Assembly: GCA_015680685.1 (NCBI GenBank)
Contig: MNCI01015561.1
Location: 1,490,399 to 1,554,398, forward strand
Source: Gnetum montanum
Lineage: Eukaryota; Streptophyta; Gnetopsida; Gnetales; Gnetaceae
Reading direction: 5' to 3'
Length of the DNA stretch: 64,000 nucleotides
This document shows, piece after piece, positions 21,796 through 34,735 of this stretch. The position numbers and the translations under genes are program-made. The notes beneath the pieces were generated by a model, which did not search any database, was not told the origin of the DNA, and worked only from the letters and a program-made list of their open reading frames with translations. Within the stretch, counting starts at the first letter, position 1. Every line of letters begins with the position of its first letter.

Positions 21796-24700
21796 CAACA
21801 TTCAACTTCCAAATTATTTTTCTGTAGTAACGCCATTTCTTTCAATTTTATCATAAAACCAGTGATACATTTACATTAAGATGGAAAGAAACCAGACATT
21901 TGAATTTCGCTGCTAAAGGGTTGTGGCCCATGACCAGTTATTTGTTCAAACTGTGCTTTCTAAAGGTAATTTTATTGTTCTAAAACTGATAATGTTTTGT
22001 GGTTTGAACAGTTCAAGAAATTTATTCAAAACAAACAATTTCATTTGGTATTGCATCAAATATCCTGTAGTGCTGGTCGTTATGTTGAGTTTAATCGAGA
22101 TGTTTGTGATGCATTGTTTCTTTAATAGTAATGACTGACAAAAGCATCATTCTGTTACAATAATTTTGCATCTAGAGCATTGCATTATAATAGTTTATGG
22201 GAAAATTGTAACGCTTAGGAGATACTTCATTTCCAGCTGCAGACTTTAATTGAATCATATTGTTGTTTTGTTTAAATTTCTTATGCAATACAAGGTTAGA
22301 AATTTCTGTATTACTAATTTGTTGTTAGGCCTCAATTGATGCGTCCTGCAGTTCATTTAAAGCAGAGAGATTTGGTGGTTGGTTATTATTGAACAAATGA
22401 ATGGCTGATATGCAGATTAGATGTGATTGCTCTTTAATACCAGACAGTTTATTATGTAGAAGGAAATGATATGGTGAAATTCATGTCTACTTTTTGGTTT
22501 TTGCTACACTGCAAGATGGTGCAAGGAATTTAGCAGATGATGGATGATGAAATATGCAATTATGATGGAGTTATGATAGATTGTTACGAAGCTTCACTTA
22601 GGCATTATTTGAGGGGGAGATACAAATGTGGGCTTAATGAGAGCATATCATCTACTATCGTTACTTCATCTTATTTTGGTTACTAAATCGTACACAGCTG
22701 AGAGAGCAGATGGATCTATATCTGCTGATCAGTCTGCCACTAGTGCCAGTTTAACAGTGCAAACAACAAACTTAATAAGCATACCATTCTTCTTGTGATA
22801 CCAAGCACGATTGGGATCATACCACTAGTAAACAAGTCAGAGAGAGAGAGAGAGAGCAGTATGTGAGAAGAGGAGGTTTACTTGCTGCTTGACAGGCAGG
22901 GATCAGACCAACCCGACCTCTCTGTGATGTTGTTGTTGATGTTTACTTGAATAGCTGTCATCTATATTTTTTAAGCAACTATAGAAACAGAATAGACGTT
23001 TTTAAAGCCAAGAATAAGCCAAAATGAATGTATCTAGAAGACTCCATAGTCCACCAGACAGGTGATTTTAACATGGCTCTTATGTTCAGGTGTTTTTTAT
23101 GTTGCAGTAAACTTGGATCTTTATTGCGCACTAACCTGATGCATTTTGTTTGAATGTTCTATCCATTGAGGTTGGAGTTACAATGTCAATGAGAGTATCT
23201 CAATTGGCTGCTTTGCAAACTAAAGCAAACGCAAAGTAACCAAGTTATGAGTTTGAGTTGCACTTTATATGCACAATTACACCGAGTTATGAGTTTTAGT
23301 TGCACTTTATGCCATACTACGTTTGTTAAGTTTTTATGCAAGTTTAACAAGGTATTTCGTCGGTTTGATATATTTGACTTTTAGCGAGGTATTAGTTGAT
23401 GGTATATATTAGGGATACATGTGATTGGACAGGTTCACATTGGAGTGAAAATTGTCATTACCAAAATAATTATTAAAATTAGTTATCAATCATTGTTTCA
23501 TGAATAATAGAAATTAGAAATTATTTATATTTTAAGCTATAAACCAATAGGTTGTAAGCTTGAACTAGTTGGTTAAAATGCCATGATCTTGTGTTCGTTA
23601 GTGGACTTTGTTTTATTGTTGCAATCTTTCAATTTTGGAATATTAAATTTAAAATTGTTCCTCTATTTCTTCATTATTAATCTTTTATCTTTCATACAAC
23701 ATTTGGGGTTATTTCTACGTGAGGTTAATAGTTAGTAAACCATGTTGTTGAACATGGTGTTTTTATGCTTGTATAGTGCCTATATGGTAAATTGTGTTAG
23801 ATGGTTATGGTGCCTTGTAGCAATGAAAAATTACATTAGGTCATTAGGTTACATTAGGTCATCAATTGTTGAACAGGGCACTTTGTATAGCACATGTATG
23901 GTTACTTGTGTCAAATAGCTGTGGTGCACTATAGCCTTTCAAAATCATATCATGTCATGAGGTATTTAATCTTTAATCCTAATTACTTTATGCATATAGA
24001 ATTTTTTTATGTATTTGTAAGTTTTTTTTTTCATTGAAGCTTTATTTAGAAAACTTGCAATAAGATTTTTCTTTACCTTCCTCCATGAGCAAAAAATATT
24101 ACAATGGAGAGCACTTGTGCAATAACATGTAAAACTTCATTTTGATGTAAAGATGGAGATCTTGGTAAATAAATGACAATACCATGAGAAATACAACACA
24201 AACATCATAATCTTGGTACTTTTATCATATTTTTGATGGCATGATCATTAAGGTAGGTAAAGGATGGATTTGATAATGATTTATTATGGTTGACTATTTA
24301 CTTAACGTTATAGTCCTTAAACGTATATTTTCATTATGTCATAGGTAGCACGTGTTTGGCATATCCTTTGAAATCAAACCTATGACTTGTAGACTATAAG
24401 CCACATGCTCTCACCAAGTAAGCAATGCTCCACTAATTAGAAGAAAAATACAACACAATGTAATATCATTAATATCATCATTTGGAAGAGTGAAATCAAT
24501 AAAACAATCTTATTGGCAAGAAAAAAATTAATTATATCTTAGATTTGAATAAAGTTATCAAAGTTTCATTTGGTATTTTTGTAAATGAGAGAACTTGCAA
24601 CTATAATACAAATATTCATATTGATACCTTATTTATTGATACTTTAAGGTAGATCATTCATTTCAGGTTTCTTCCTTTCTTGTAGGAAACTAGAGTTGAT

Positions 24701-25030
24701 CCATTTGAATAGTAATACCTATTGCTAAATTAGAAAAAGACAAGAAAATCATATTTGATTTTACACTGAGTTGTTTTATGGTATTTGAAATTGTATTTTA
24801 TTAATAAAGTTTCATAATCCATTGAAATCCAAAAATTTTACAAGAAATAATGTAATTATTTTTTCCTAAGAATAAGGCCTTAGAATTTTGAAAAAGTGCT
24901 GGACTCCAAACAAGTTAAAAGTTATTAATGATAGATAGAATATATTTCTATTGATTTTGATGGATTTCTTAATCAAAATGATATCAAGCAATGAATAACA
25001 ACAATGTAAAAACACTATAGCAAGATATTG
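21796..25030. other. PRP38B 3' region and intergenic sequence
   Basis: The first few hundred bases are AT-rich and probably hold the 3' UTR. No single clear poly(A) signal can be chosen. A short (AG)9 microsatellite lies at 22839-22856. From about 23100 onward I see AT-rich sequence without coding potential. Confidence 0.5.
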
Positions 25031-25281
25031 GACTTCAATCTAAAAACAAAAGTATACAACCTAATGAAAGAGTGTTTCCTCGCAAAGTTACTCTAATGTT
25101 TTAACCTTAGGTTACTCCATTGCTACTATCTCATAAGTAAAGGCATCATGATAGTGGACTTCAATCTAAAAACGAAAGTATATAACCTAGTGTAGTGAAA
25201 GAGTGTTTTGTTGCAAAGTTACTCTAATGTTTTAACCCTAGGTTACTCCATTGCTACTATCTCGTAAGTAAAGGCATCATT
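25031..25281. repeat. 126-bp tandem duplication
   Basis: Copies at 25031-25156 and 25157-25281 both begin GACTTCAATCTAAAAAC and share GTTACTCCATTGCTACTATC and AAAGGCATCAT, with few differences. A partial third start (AAAGGCATCAT, then CAAAGTTACTCCA) follows to about 25323. Confidence 0.85.
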
Positions 25282-25324
25282 TAAAGGCATCATTAAAAGA
25301 GTTTTTTACTACAAAGTTACTCCA

Positions 25325-26650
25325 CTACTTCTTACCTTGCATTTCAGTACAAGGATGTGTCCTCAACAACATCCTACATCCTTTAAAGCATTCTTGCATT
25401 TTTGCTGCATACTGTAAGTATATAACCCATAACTTTCTTTTTAAAAGATAACTGTCTTCATCACTGCAGTATGCCCAGTTGCCAACCCAACCACTTTCCA
25501 ACCACCCCTTTGCGTAAGAAAAATCTCTGGAAACATTACCAACCGCCAAATTAACATTCAATGCAGAAATGAATTGTGGAATCGCTGCACAGGATCATGG
25601 ATGGCCATCTTATGCAAGTCCTTTTTAAATGCACACTAGTTTGAGTAATCGCAAATCGTTTTCTTTCCAAAGCTACCCGACCTAAAATCGACCTTTGTGA
25701 GGATCTTATGACTTTTTTACTTCTCATGGCATCTCCCAGGAACCTTAGCAGATTGTTTATTGTTTTTTCCCCCTGTTTTAACAACCTTTGGACAAGTCGA
25801 TACCGTAGTTCTTAACTAAGCCCTTTGAACAAGTTTCGGGAGCACGCCTGAACCAATTGAATGTTCAACAAGTTTCGTGAGTACGCTTGAACCAATTGAA
25901 TGGAGGGGCAGGATCTTAACTCTGCTTGTGAGTGGTAGGTGGTTAAGATCGTAATAAGAATAGTTGAGTGAGACCCACGCAGATGAGTAGATTCCCATAA
26001 AACAACACAAATTACATGTTTCTCGTTAACAATTATTTAACAAGTTATATTGACTTTAGATATTACGTGTTTCTCGTTAACAATTATTTAACAAGTGTTT
26101 GTTTCCCGTAATAGTACTAAGTAAAAAAAATTAAATTAAATTTTACCCAATAGAACAAATTTATGTAAAAACCATCATGGATGATGCAAAATAGAAAATA
26201 TCGGAATCATCAATTGCCCTCTGTTCGACAATTATGGGCTAAAATAACCACCCATAACAAAATGTTAACAATTGTCGCAAAAAATGACTGAGGAGCAAAA
26301 TGTTAACAATTGTCACGAAAAATGACTCATGTGGGCGGCGCCTGACAGTCTTATTCTCTGACGCAACTAAGGTACAACAGTGAAGCAATCTCTTTCACTG
26401 TAGCAGTCAAGTTCGGAAAGATCTTAATCCAGGTAGTTATCCATGTGGTCCTTGGAAACTTGAAGCGGATAATCCAAATCCAAATCAGCCTCATGCAAAG
26501 GGAGGGGAATCCCAACACGATCAGCAATGTATTTGGATGAATCAGTCTACTACACTTTCATTCGTTAAAGAAATCCAAAAACTCTTCGTTTGAGACGGCC
26601 ATGGTCAGATATCCTGCGCTGCTGAGCTTATCCAACCAAGCAAAAGTTGG
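25325..26650 (-). pseudogene. Possible decayed coding remnants, family not recognised
   Basis: Minus-strand frames at 25551-25784 and 25325-25561 and a frame around 26430-26620 (with KYIADRVGIPLPLHEADLDL) have a codon-like look, but no domain is recognisable and the frames do not join cleanly. The stretch also carries short tandem duplications: a ~37-bp pair at about 25825-25900 (AAGTTTCGKGAGYACGC...), a pair at 26020-26095 (GTTTCTCGTTAACAATTATT), and a pair at about 26258-26327 (CAAAATGTTAACAATTGTC). Weak evidence; may be chance. Confidence 0.2.
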
Positions 26651-27810
26651 AGAAAAAAAAAGCAGCCACCTTAGCATGACACAGTAATATTATTCGGAAA
26701 AGAGGGTTAAAAGCAAAACTACTAAGTGGTTCTGATGCTGAATTCCATTCATTAGATTTCAGTTCGATGAGATGTGACTGGCGCTGCTTCCTCTAACGCA
26801 TCTTTGCCTTTGCGTCCATCCTTGAAATTAACAAACTCCATTCAAGCATTGTGATTTGGTTAGCTTGTGACGTAAGGTTTCCACTGGTGCCCACATCCCG
26901 AAGGCCTTGAATTGTTGGATTTGATTGGCCACCATCGTACCTGCAGAAAATCCTAGCCTCATTTTGTCGGTTTGTTAAGTAAATATGGAGCACCATCTGC
27001 TACTACACTAATGCAGACCATCACGGGTTTTTAACTTTGATAGTGGTGGGTTGTTGAAAACTTAAATGAATTTGTATTCCTGGTGCCCTTTTTGCAGCAC
27101 AACAGAGAAAAGGTTTTCAGTTTTGCCTATGTATGATAATTTAGTTTAACATTACAGCGACTAGAAAACTAAATCCCACTAGGGTTTGGTACATATTTTA
27201 TCGTCTTGAATTTCACGAGAAGAGTGGATTATGAGTAGATAAGCATGTATCTTGATTACTGTGGGTCTGTCGGTGCTAACAGACTGATAATGCGTCAGGT
27301 CGTTGCTCAACTGGCGAATGAAGAAGTGGGGACTTTTAGATGATGCAGGTGACCCAACAACAACAACAACAACAACAGGAGCAGATGCAGAAGCAAAAGC
27401 AGAAACTTTTCTTGCAAGTTTAGAAATCCTGATTGGATTAGATTTTGTCAGTTTGTATGGCTTTTTGGCATCCACCCACAACAAAAACGAAAAGCCAGGT
27501 TAGATCTTTTGCCGCCCAATCTGGTTAGCCCAGTCACAAAACTGTGAAGGCAAGCAGAACGAGCAAGTAATAGTATCTTTGGTGGCAGTACTTTGTCTTT
27601 TTTTCAACGTGGGGTTGGATCCGTGGAAAATGGATTTGCATTTTGGGGCAGCATTCAGCTGGATTAGGTCAGATGCATGAATATGTGAAAATGTCATAAA
27701 CCAGCAGGCCCACGTTGGAAGTGTGAGATTATGATAATGGAAATGAAAGTAACGAGAAACGTTAAAAGTGTGAAATGAAAAAAAGGGGAATCAAAATGCC
27801 GGCAACAGGA

Positions 27811-27822
27811 TTTTATATATAT
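27811..27822 (+). promoter_or_regulatory. TATA box of the alpha-galactosidase gene
   Basis: TTTTATATATAT lies about 70 bases before the AGAL start codon, at a fitting distance for a transcription start near 27845 and a ~45-base leader. The run CAACAACAACAACAACAAC at about 27356-27377 upstream is a simple repeat. Confidence 0.65.
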
Positions 27823-27889
27823 CCATTATATTGGGGTCCTGTGTGTCGAGCTTTGGCAAGTTCGTGAGTTTTTGGAAACTGTGAAAAAG

Positions 27890-30800
27890 ATGAGGCTTTT
27901 GATTAGCTTTTTGGTTGTGGGTGCCTGTGTTTTTTGCACAGTAGCAGAGCATGCCATTGCCAATGCAAATGCAGCTCACAGAGCCTACAAACGCCCTCGC
28001 CACTTATTGGGAAATGGGCTTGGTAGGACTCCCCCGATGGGGTATGCTAGTGCCACTCTGTTAACTCTGTTAGATCTTTACATCTTCCATTCTGTATTCA
28101 TGTTCCAGGATTGTTTTTGGGGTTTAACGTTTGATCTGTTCTATTTGTTATTGTGTGCAGGTGGAATAGTTGGAACCATTTTGGTTGCAATATAAATGAG
28201 AACATGATACGTGAAACAGGTATATTTATTTTACTGAACAAATTCTGAAGAAGCATCGTGTCTTTTGCCTCCATATTTTCATAATTTTAGAAGCTGAAAC
28301 TTCATGGCAATAGTGAGTCTTTGGAGATAAAAGCCATTAGAATGAATAGCAGTAGCACTTTGATTTTTTCAGCCGACCAATCAGACAACACAAAAGGTCT
28401 GCGATTTTTTTGTGTTGGGCTTGCCAACCAAGGGTTGGACCAGTTAAAGTCGTGATGAGCTTCTTGAACTTGTTACCTTATTAATCGAATCTTTTTGTCA
28501 TTAGGTGAAAAAATCCTTCTTGTGTATTCGAAGCTCTATGTTGAAGCTTATTGACACTCATGTAATTGATTTCCGTGTGAACCGAACTCATTTAATAAAT
28601 GCTTAATTTTGGCATTTATCATGCAACTGCAGCTGATGCAATGGTAACTACCGGCTTGTCAAAGCTTGGATATCAATACATTAATCTAGGTAACACAGAT
28701 GCTTTTGTTTAATAACAGTCAACAGTCATTACTAGCCAGAGGATTGATGTTACTGATTCCTCTTGGGTTGCTGATGATTGACAAACAGATGATTGCTGGG
28801 CCGAACAGAACAGAAATGCTCAGGTTCAAAGATATTATCAACCTCGACAGAGTCATAAAACTACTTATTTTAATTTCTTTTTTTTGAGGAAACCTCACAA
28901 TTAAGAACCATGTTCATTGGCAGGGCAATCTGGTTCCTAAGGCATCTACTTTTCCATCTGGGATAAAGGCTCTTGCAGACTACGTGCATTCTAAGGGTCT
29001 AAAACTTGGCATATACAGTGATGCTGGGTGGGTATATAAATCTCTTTTTTTATCAACAGGACCGTGTATACAATATTTCAGTCAACTCGAAATTCAAATT
29101 TCACTCCAAATAGGATATTTTTAAGCTTGGGTCCTCGATTCAATCTGCATGCCTGATAATTGAATATTTTCGGTCGAATGAGCAGGCGTTACACATGCAG
29201 TATGACCATGCCAGGTTCCCTGGGTCATGAAGAACAAGATGCCTCTACATTTGCATCATGGGTAAATTCTTTTGTTATTATGTTAATTGGCAGGAAAATA
29301 AAAAAATCATTCAACTTTACTAGGCATTCAACATGTTGCTGCGTACGATGACAGGGAATTGATTATTTGAAGTATGACAATTGCTATAACGATGGAACAA
29401 TGCCACAACAGCGGTACATTCAATTGGATCGATCAAAGTATTGTGCTTTGGTGATTTTAGTCATACATTAACTTCTCATAGAAACAATTTCAGGTATCCA
29501 AAGATGAGTCAAGCTCTTAAAAAGACAGGTCGCCCCATCTTCTATTCTATGTGTGAATGGTAATTTGCAGTTCTGCACAACTACCAGTGATTTCTTAAGA
29601 GGTATACAGCAGCCTGACCTGTGATTTGGCAGGGGTCAGCAAGATCCTGCAACATGGGCACCTAACATTGCAAACAGCTGGAGAACTACCGGGGATATTA
29701 AGGACAGTTTTCAGAGGTAAATTGGAGAATAATTTATGTAACTACTAACAGCCTTTGTTTTAAGTAACAAGATTTTCGAGCTACTTCTTCAACATAAATC
29801 TATATAATTTTCCTATGCCAAGTAGTGTTTGTTAAATTTTTATTTATGGTTGCCCTGCCTGTTTTATTGGTTCAGCGTCATGTCTCTAGCTGATCAAAAC
29901 GATAGGTGGGCAAGTTATGCAGGGCCTGGTGCATGGAATGGTATATTAAATGCCCCATCTCAAAGTATTTTGCAACTACTTAAATGATATTTAAGATTAC
30001 AATTCAAAGATTAACAAATTTTATGAACAACCAGACCCCGACATGTTGGAGGTTGGCAATGGAAACATGAATAAGGAGGAATACAGATCACATTTCAGTT
30101 TGTGGGCATTAATGAAGGTCAAAAGCATTTTGCAAAAATTAAGGTTCACAAAGTGAAAGATTGGATAAAGGTTACTAACAATAAACTTTGGCTTCAATAA
30201 TTCAGGCACCTTTGCTGATTGGATGCGATCTCAGGTCAGCAAGTCCGGATACTTTGGAAATTTTAGGTAACAAAGAAGTGATCGATGTTAACCAAGGTAA
30301 GATGAGGAAATCTACCTACATTTTGATTTTAGAACTAGATTTTCGAACAGCATCCAGTTTCCATTTTTTTAAAAAAAATCATTAACTTAGAGAGAATCCT
30401 GTAGATTCCCTGGGAGTGCAGGGCAAAAAAGTAAGGAAGAATGGGGATCTTGAGGTAAGTAATGCATCTTTCAACTAAAAATTTGTCTATTGTCGTTTAA
30501 TTCAAGTCCATTATAAATATTTCATTAGTACTTCCAACACCATTATAAGAATGCCATCCCATTCCTATCCAGATATTTAGAAAAAAATAATGTAAATTCC
30601 GTGGATTGTTAAATCTCCCCAATCCCCAGTTTGAAACTACATTCCCCAGCAGCTTCACGTATTGTTTAAAACACTAAACCACTGTTATTGTCAATGAAAT
30701 ATCAGTCGTAGATTATTGATGATGATATTGCTTGGGCAGGTGTGGGCTGGTCCACTCTCTGGGAAAAGAGTAGCAGTGGTCCTGTGGAATAGGGGCAATG

Positions 30801-31072
30801 CAGCAGCCTTCATAACTGCCAACTGGGCTGACATTGGTCTTCCTGCAAGCTCTGCCTTTGTGGTCAGGGATTTGTGGAAGGTAAGATATTCTTCACTCAA
30901 ATTAATGATTTTCAATAAATTAAATGATTTTCAATGTTTTTATTTATTGGAATGGATGTTGGTTGTTGGTTTGAAAATGCAGCATTCAAATCTTGCTCCA
31001 AATCCTGTTGGAAGCCTCACAGCTGTTGTTGATCCCCATGCTTGCAAGATGTATGTTTTAACAGCTGCCTAG
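27890..31072 (+). CDS. AGAL: Alpha-galactosidase (GH27), 15 exons, intact
   Basis: Exons: 27890-28041, 28161-28219, 28633-28689, 28789-28823, 28924-29027, 29186-29261, 29355-29413, 29494-29559, 29633-29716, 29876-29940, 30035-30117, 30206-30296, 30405-30454, 30740-30880 and 30983-31072. All introns are GT-AG, every junction keeps frame, and the product is 403 residues, the usual size. The enzyme removes terminal alpha-1,6-galactose from raffinose-family sugars, galactomannans and galactolipids. [20 protein letters not shown] is a signal peptide, so it enters the secretory pathway (vacuole or wall). Family marks: [29 protein letters not shown] with nucleophile Asp169, and WRTTGD with acid/base Asp224 (same 55-residue spacing as the rice enzyme), then WNDPDML and LLIGCDLR. 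The C-terminal beta-sandwich ([16 protein letters not shown], ending KMYVLTAA) is complete. No damage seen. Confidence 0.97.
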
Positions 31073-32879
31073 GGCATTTTTTATCCTTCTTTAACAACCC
31101 AGTAAAAATAGTGCAGAAATGCATCTCCCTCATGCACATGATTGATTCTTCAAAATTATCAAAGAAGATGATGTTAGATGTCCGTGGGAAGCAAATATTT
31201 CCATGGCTCAATATCAGCAAATGAACCAAAGAATTTCTCTGCTGTGGCTCCAGGCTAATAAGACAAAGGTCAACACTGGGAGAAATTGGGCTCAAAAGGA
31301 TGGATGCCTGTCTTTTCTCTTACAAACTAGATATCAATATCATATTTAGAAAGCCTGATGATCTTATCATCATAATTTTAATCTTATCCGAACATTTCAT
31401 GGATTAGCTGTATGAATTCTCTTTCCTATTCGCGGAGCCAAATTAACATTAATACGTAAATTTCAGATATATCTTTGATCTTTATAATGATAGAGTGAGA
31501 TGAGAGTAGAAAGAGCAGTGACTGAATTAAGGTTAAATAATTGACATAATAGTGAGGAACAAGACACGGAATGATCAATGGGAAGGGAGATTGTCAGAGT
31601 CGTTACGCACTCAAACCATAGCTCGCTTTACTGTTTTCAAAATATTCACGGCATATAATTGGAATTCGACGTGTAACTTCGCATTTTTCAAATAGTTGTT
31701 GGGTAAACAATGTAATTTTTTAATGCAGAGTGTTTAAAAATATTGAATAGCGTATATACCACGCTTAACAATTTTTTATAAAAAATCCGTCCGTATAAAT
31801 TCGATTACACATGATATTTATGCATTTAAAGAAAAAGAAATTTAATAGAGTTAGCGGATGGACATGCACGGACCACAAAATGTTCTTTGCGCTATGACTG
31901 AGTGGGCTTCAAGTTTCTTTCTTCGATTTCAAATAAACAGAGGTACACATGTAATTTATTTCTTTATCCTTCAAACTCTGAAATTAGTCTCGTAATTTAG
32001 ATTTATGTAGAAAATTTTTAAAACATTTAAAATATTAATATGAATATTTTTTTGTGCCCCAATCTTTCATTGTGAAATAGCTTATTTTCGACCCTTTCCA
32101 AAGCCGAAAACCATGCTTGAAGTTAGTTTTGATGCCTGAGATTTTCCATTTACAACCTCGGCTACCTAATGTTGAATTTATTATTTAAAAGTTATAAAAT
32201 ATAAACCATATCCATAATAACATATCCACAAGGCTTCTAACAAATCATTCACACTTCCATAGAATAGATCGAGTCTAAGCCTAAGCGGCTGTGGACTAAG
32301 TCCTGATTTTGGTATCTCTGGGATAATGGTCTTTTAAATATGGCTTCTTTGAGACGTTAATATGTTTGGGTCGCAATATCACTTTTAAAATTGAATTTTG
32401 ACCCCTTCGTAGAGAATTTTTAGTTTTTTTTTCTAAATTCATAACCAAGTAAAGTTTCTACGTCTAAACTCTTACCAGTAATGTAATAACATCTTATTAA
32501 TTTTTAAGTATAAAACCCACAAGAAAAACTGGCCGTATCATCTCTGATATAGCCATGGACTCTGTCCACTCCTTCCAGGGAATACTCAAGCTAATATCAA
32601 CGGATTCCATTGATGGTAATAACGGCATATTTGTATTCCTGACCGATCACCCTCAGATATAATAAGCTTTAGCTTGAAGATATTCAAAGTGGGATATTGC
32701 TGCAGATCTAGAATAACATTTTTGAAGCCTTGAACACGATAGATCATCCTTCGTGTTTGCAGATATCTTAGCAGCGGGAAGAAGCCCTGAACCCCTGCCT
32801 GCAAGAAGATAGATAGGAAAATAACAAACTATGTCTGAGGAGCTTTCACAGGACATTGACAGTGGACTATGTCATTACA
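31073..32879. other. Intergenic downstream of AGAL
   Basis: The AGAL 3' UTR should occupy the first few hundred bases; no clear poly(A) signal is pinned. A minus-strand frame at 32586-32804, preceded by an acceptor-like TTCTTGCAG (about 32806), resembles an exon but matches nothing I recognise. Otherwise nothing is seen. Confidence 0.4.
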
Positions 32880-33878
32880 TGTATCCCTAATTTCAGCTCA
32901 AGCAGCAACGGTAGAAATCCATAATTTTTACCATTTGTGTTGTGCTAGCTTTAAGCTTTTGTGGCTCTCCTTAAGGTCTTAAATCATTTGGAAAGCTTGA
33001 TCTAAGCCTTGGGACATCCTTGTAGGTTGCAGTGTTTGTATTGATGGTTGAGGAGGAGGGTGAATGACTTGATAGTGTACTATGGGCATTACTATAGACA
33101 AAAGAGCTTTGAGTGAACACTATCGTAGGTGGGTTAAATAAGGAGAAGGTGGTTTAAGTTAGCACATAGGAATAAAGGGAGCAAAGGAAATGTGAGAAGC
33201 TTGTGCAGTTTGGGGTCTTGCAAAGGGGTCCGTTGGGATGATGAAAGGAGGTGGTGTGGTAGATATCATTGATGACAGTTGTACTAAATGATGTTGAGTT
33301 GTAAAAGATATTGATGTGAATAATGAGGTCAAGTGGGAAGCTTGTTGAGATTGGTGTGTTGCAATAACCAGTGTTGGTCCAAACATGGGAGGATATAAGG
33401 GGGTAGATTGGGCAATTTGATCCATGAAGGATACAAGTGTTGTGGAGTTAGGGATGGTTACCTCTAGAGTTGACCAGTGTGAAAGATCCCCTATGAAAGT
33501 ATTTGGTTCATACTACACCTTAAACTCATCCTATTCCTCTTGGTTTTCATCTGAGCTAATCTCCTCACTCACCTCCTCTAGTTCTACTAGTTGTGCTAGC
33601 ATATGCATATAGAAATTAGATAGCTTGATTTAGTCATAAGGTAAGGGAATGTACTCCTTTCCATTCTTGTGAATTATCTCAAACTAATGTTTTAATTTTG
33701 ACTCTCTACGGGGAATAAACAAGCTAGATTGAATTTTTGAATAGATAAAGTTTTAATATTCCTCATTTATGTTTATGTAAGTTGGTTCTAGTCTCATCTG
33801 CCTAAGGGACTGTCTACACTCAACCACGGTTGGATCCTTATGATCATAGATGTGAATAGCTTCCTTGTATGAGGCCAT
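32880..33878 (-). pseudogene. Decayed gag-like N-terminal reading frame
   Basis: A single minus-strand frame can be followed from an ATG at 33878 to about 32880, broken only by in-frame stops. It starts MASYKEAIHIYDHKDPTVVE and continues with a charged stretch (LVELEEVSEEISSDENQ). A Pro/Ser/Thr/Gln-rich part follows, including the open piece 33159-33425. Composition and layout resemble the N-terminal part of gag in plant Ty3/gypsy elements, but I cannot identify a domain. The frame ends abruptly without a capsid core, so the remnant is truncated. The array at 33955-34735 would lie in its leader. Confidence 0.4.
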
Positions 33879-33954
33879 GTGTGTTATGTTGTGAGGTATG
33901 ATTGTTGAACAATGAAAAGACATAAACAATGTGCTAAACCAAGCAACCAGTTAA

Positions 33955-34140
33955 GTCTCCTAGCATGTGAGAGTCGTTGTGAGAACCTTAGCATATGAGA
34001 TAGTCTCAACATATGAGAACCTTAGCATATGAGATAGTCTCAGCGTATGAGACAATCCTTAGTGTATGAGGCAATCTCAGCATATGGGAGTGTTAGTGGA
34101 TGAGCTTCCTAGTGTATGGGAGTCTTAGTGTATGAGATTC
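33955..34140. repeat. Degenerate short tandem repeats (TTAGCATATGAGA type)
   Basis: About ten imperfect units of 16-20 bp with the core CTTAGCRTATGAGA / TCTCAGCATATGRGA run from 33955 to 34140. Some units alternate between CTTAG and CTCAG starts. Confidence 0.75.
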
Positions 34141-34399
34141 CATAACCTTAATGATGTTGCAACCGTAGAGTAATAATAATTAAAAAATTTATGAAAGGAA
34201 AATGACCAAGAAATTGTAAAATGTGAGTGGTGGAAACAAGGATTGTAGTGTACACTACAACTACAAAGGTAGTGTAGGTGGTTATGGTAGCACTATGCAC
34301 TACATTGGGAGAAAGCTAATTTTCTTACATTGTAAAGTGCAAGGGAGGGGAGCAACACTACACACTATAGCCTGAAAATTTAAAGTAAAAATTGTTATA

Positions 34400-34735
34400 A
34401 ATAAAATAAGTTGCAGGCTAGATGTTGGATTTTGAAAAACCCAGAATAAATGTTAAAAATTAAATAAAGCAAAATAGAATGCAGGCTACATGCTAGATTT
34501 TGGAAAACCTAAAATAAATTTTAGCAATTAGTACAAACAAGATTAGTTGTAGGTCACATGCTTGCCTTTTGGGGAAATCCAACACTTAATAGAAAAATTT
34601 AAAATGGTCAAGATTGTTGTAGGCCATACGTTGGGTTTTGGGAAAAATCCAACTTTAACTTTGAAAAATTTAAGTGGTTAAGATTGGTTGTAGGCCATAC
34701 GCTAGATTTTTGAAAAACTTAACACTAACAAAAAA
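34400..34735. repeat. ~70-bp tandem repeat, five units
   Basis: Units begin at about 34413, 34483, 34548, 34619 and 34691 with GYAGGCYAnAYGCTnG followed by TTTTGGGAAAAACCCAA-like sequence and an A-rich linker. Spacings of 65-72 bp. Divergence between units is substantial. Confidence 0.75.

Noticed and set aside
27303-27503. 66-codon + strand frame upstream of AGAL
   Set aside because: Includes a (CAA)n run coding Thr repeats; no homology, ends before the TATA box, no splice link to AGAL.
32586-32856. Possible single exon on the minus strand near 32.6-32.8 kb
   Set aside because: Acceptor-like sequence is present but no partner exon or recognisable domain; mentioned only in the intergenic entry.
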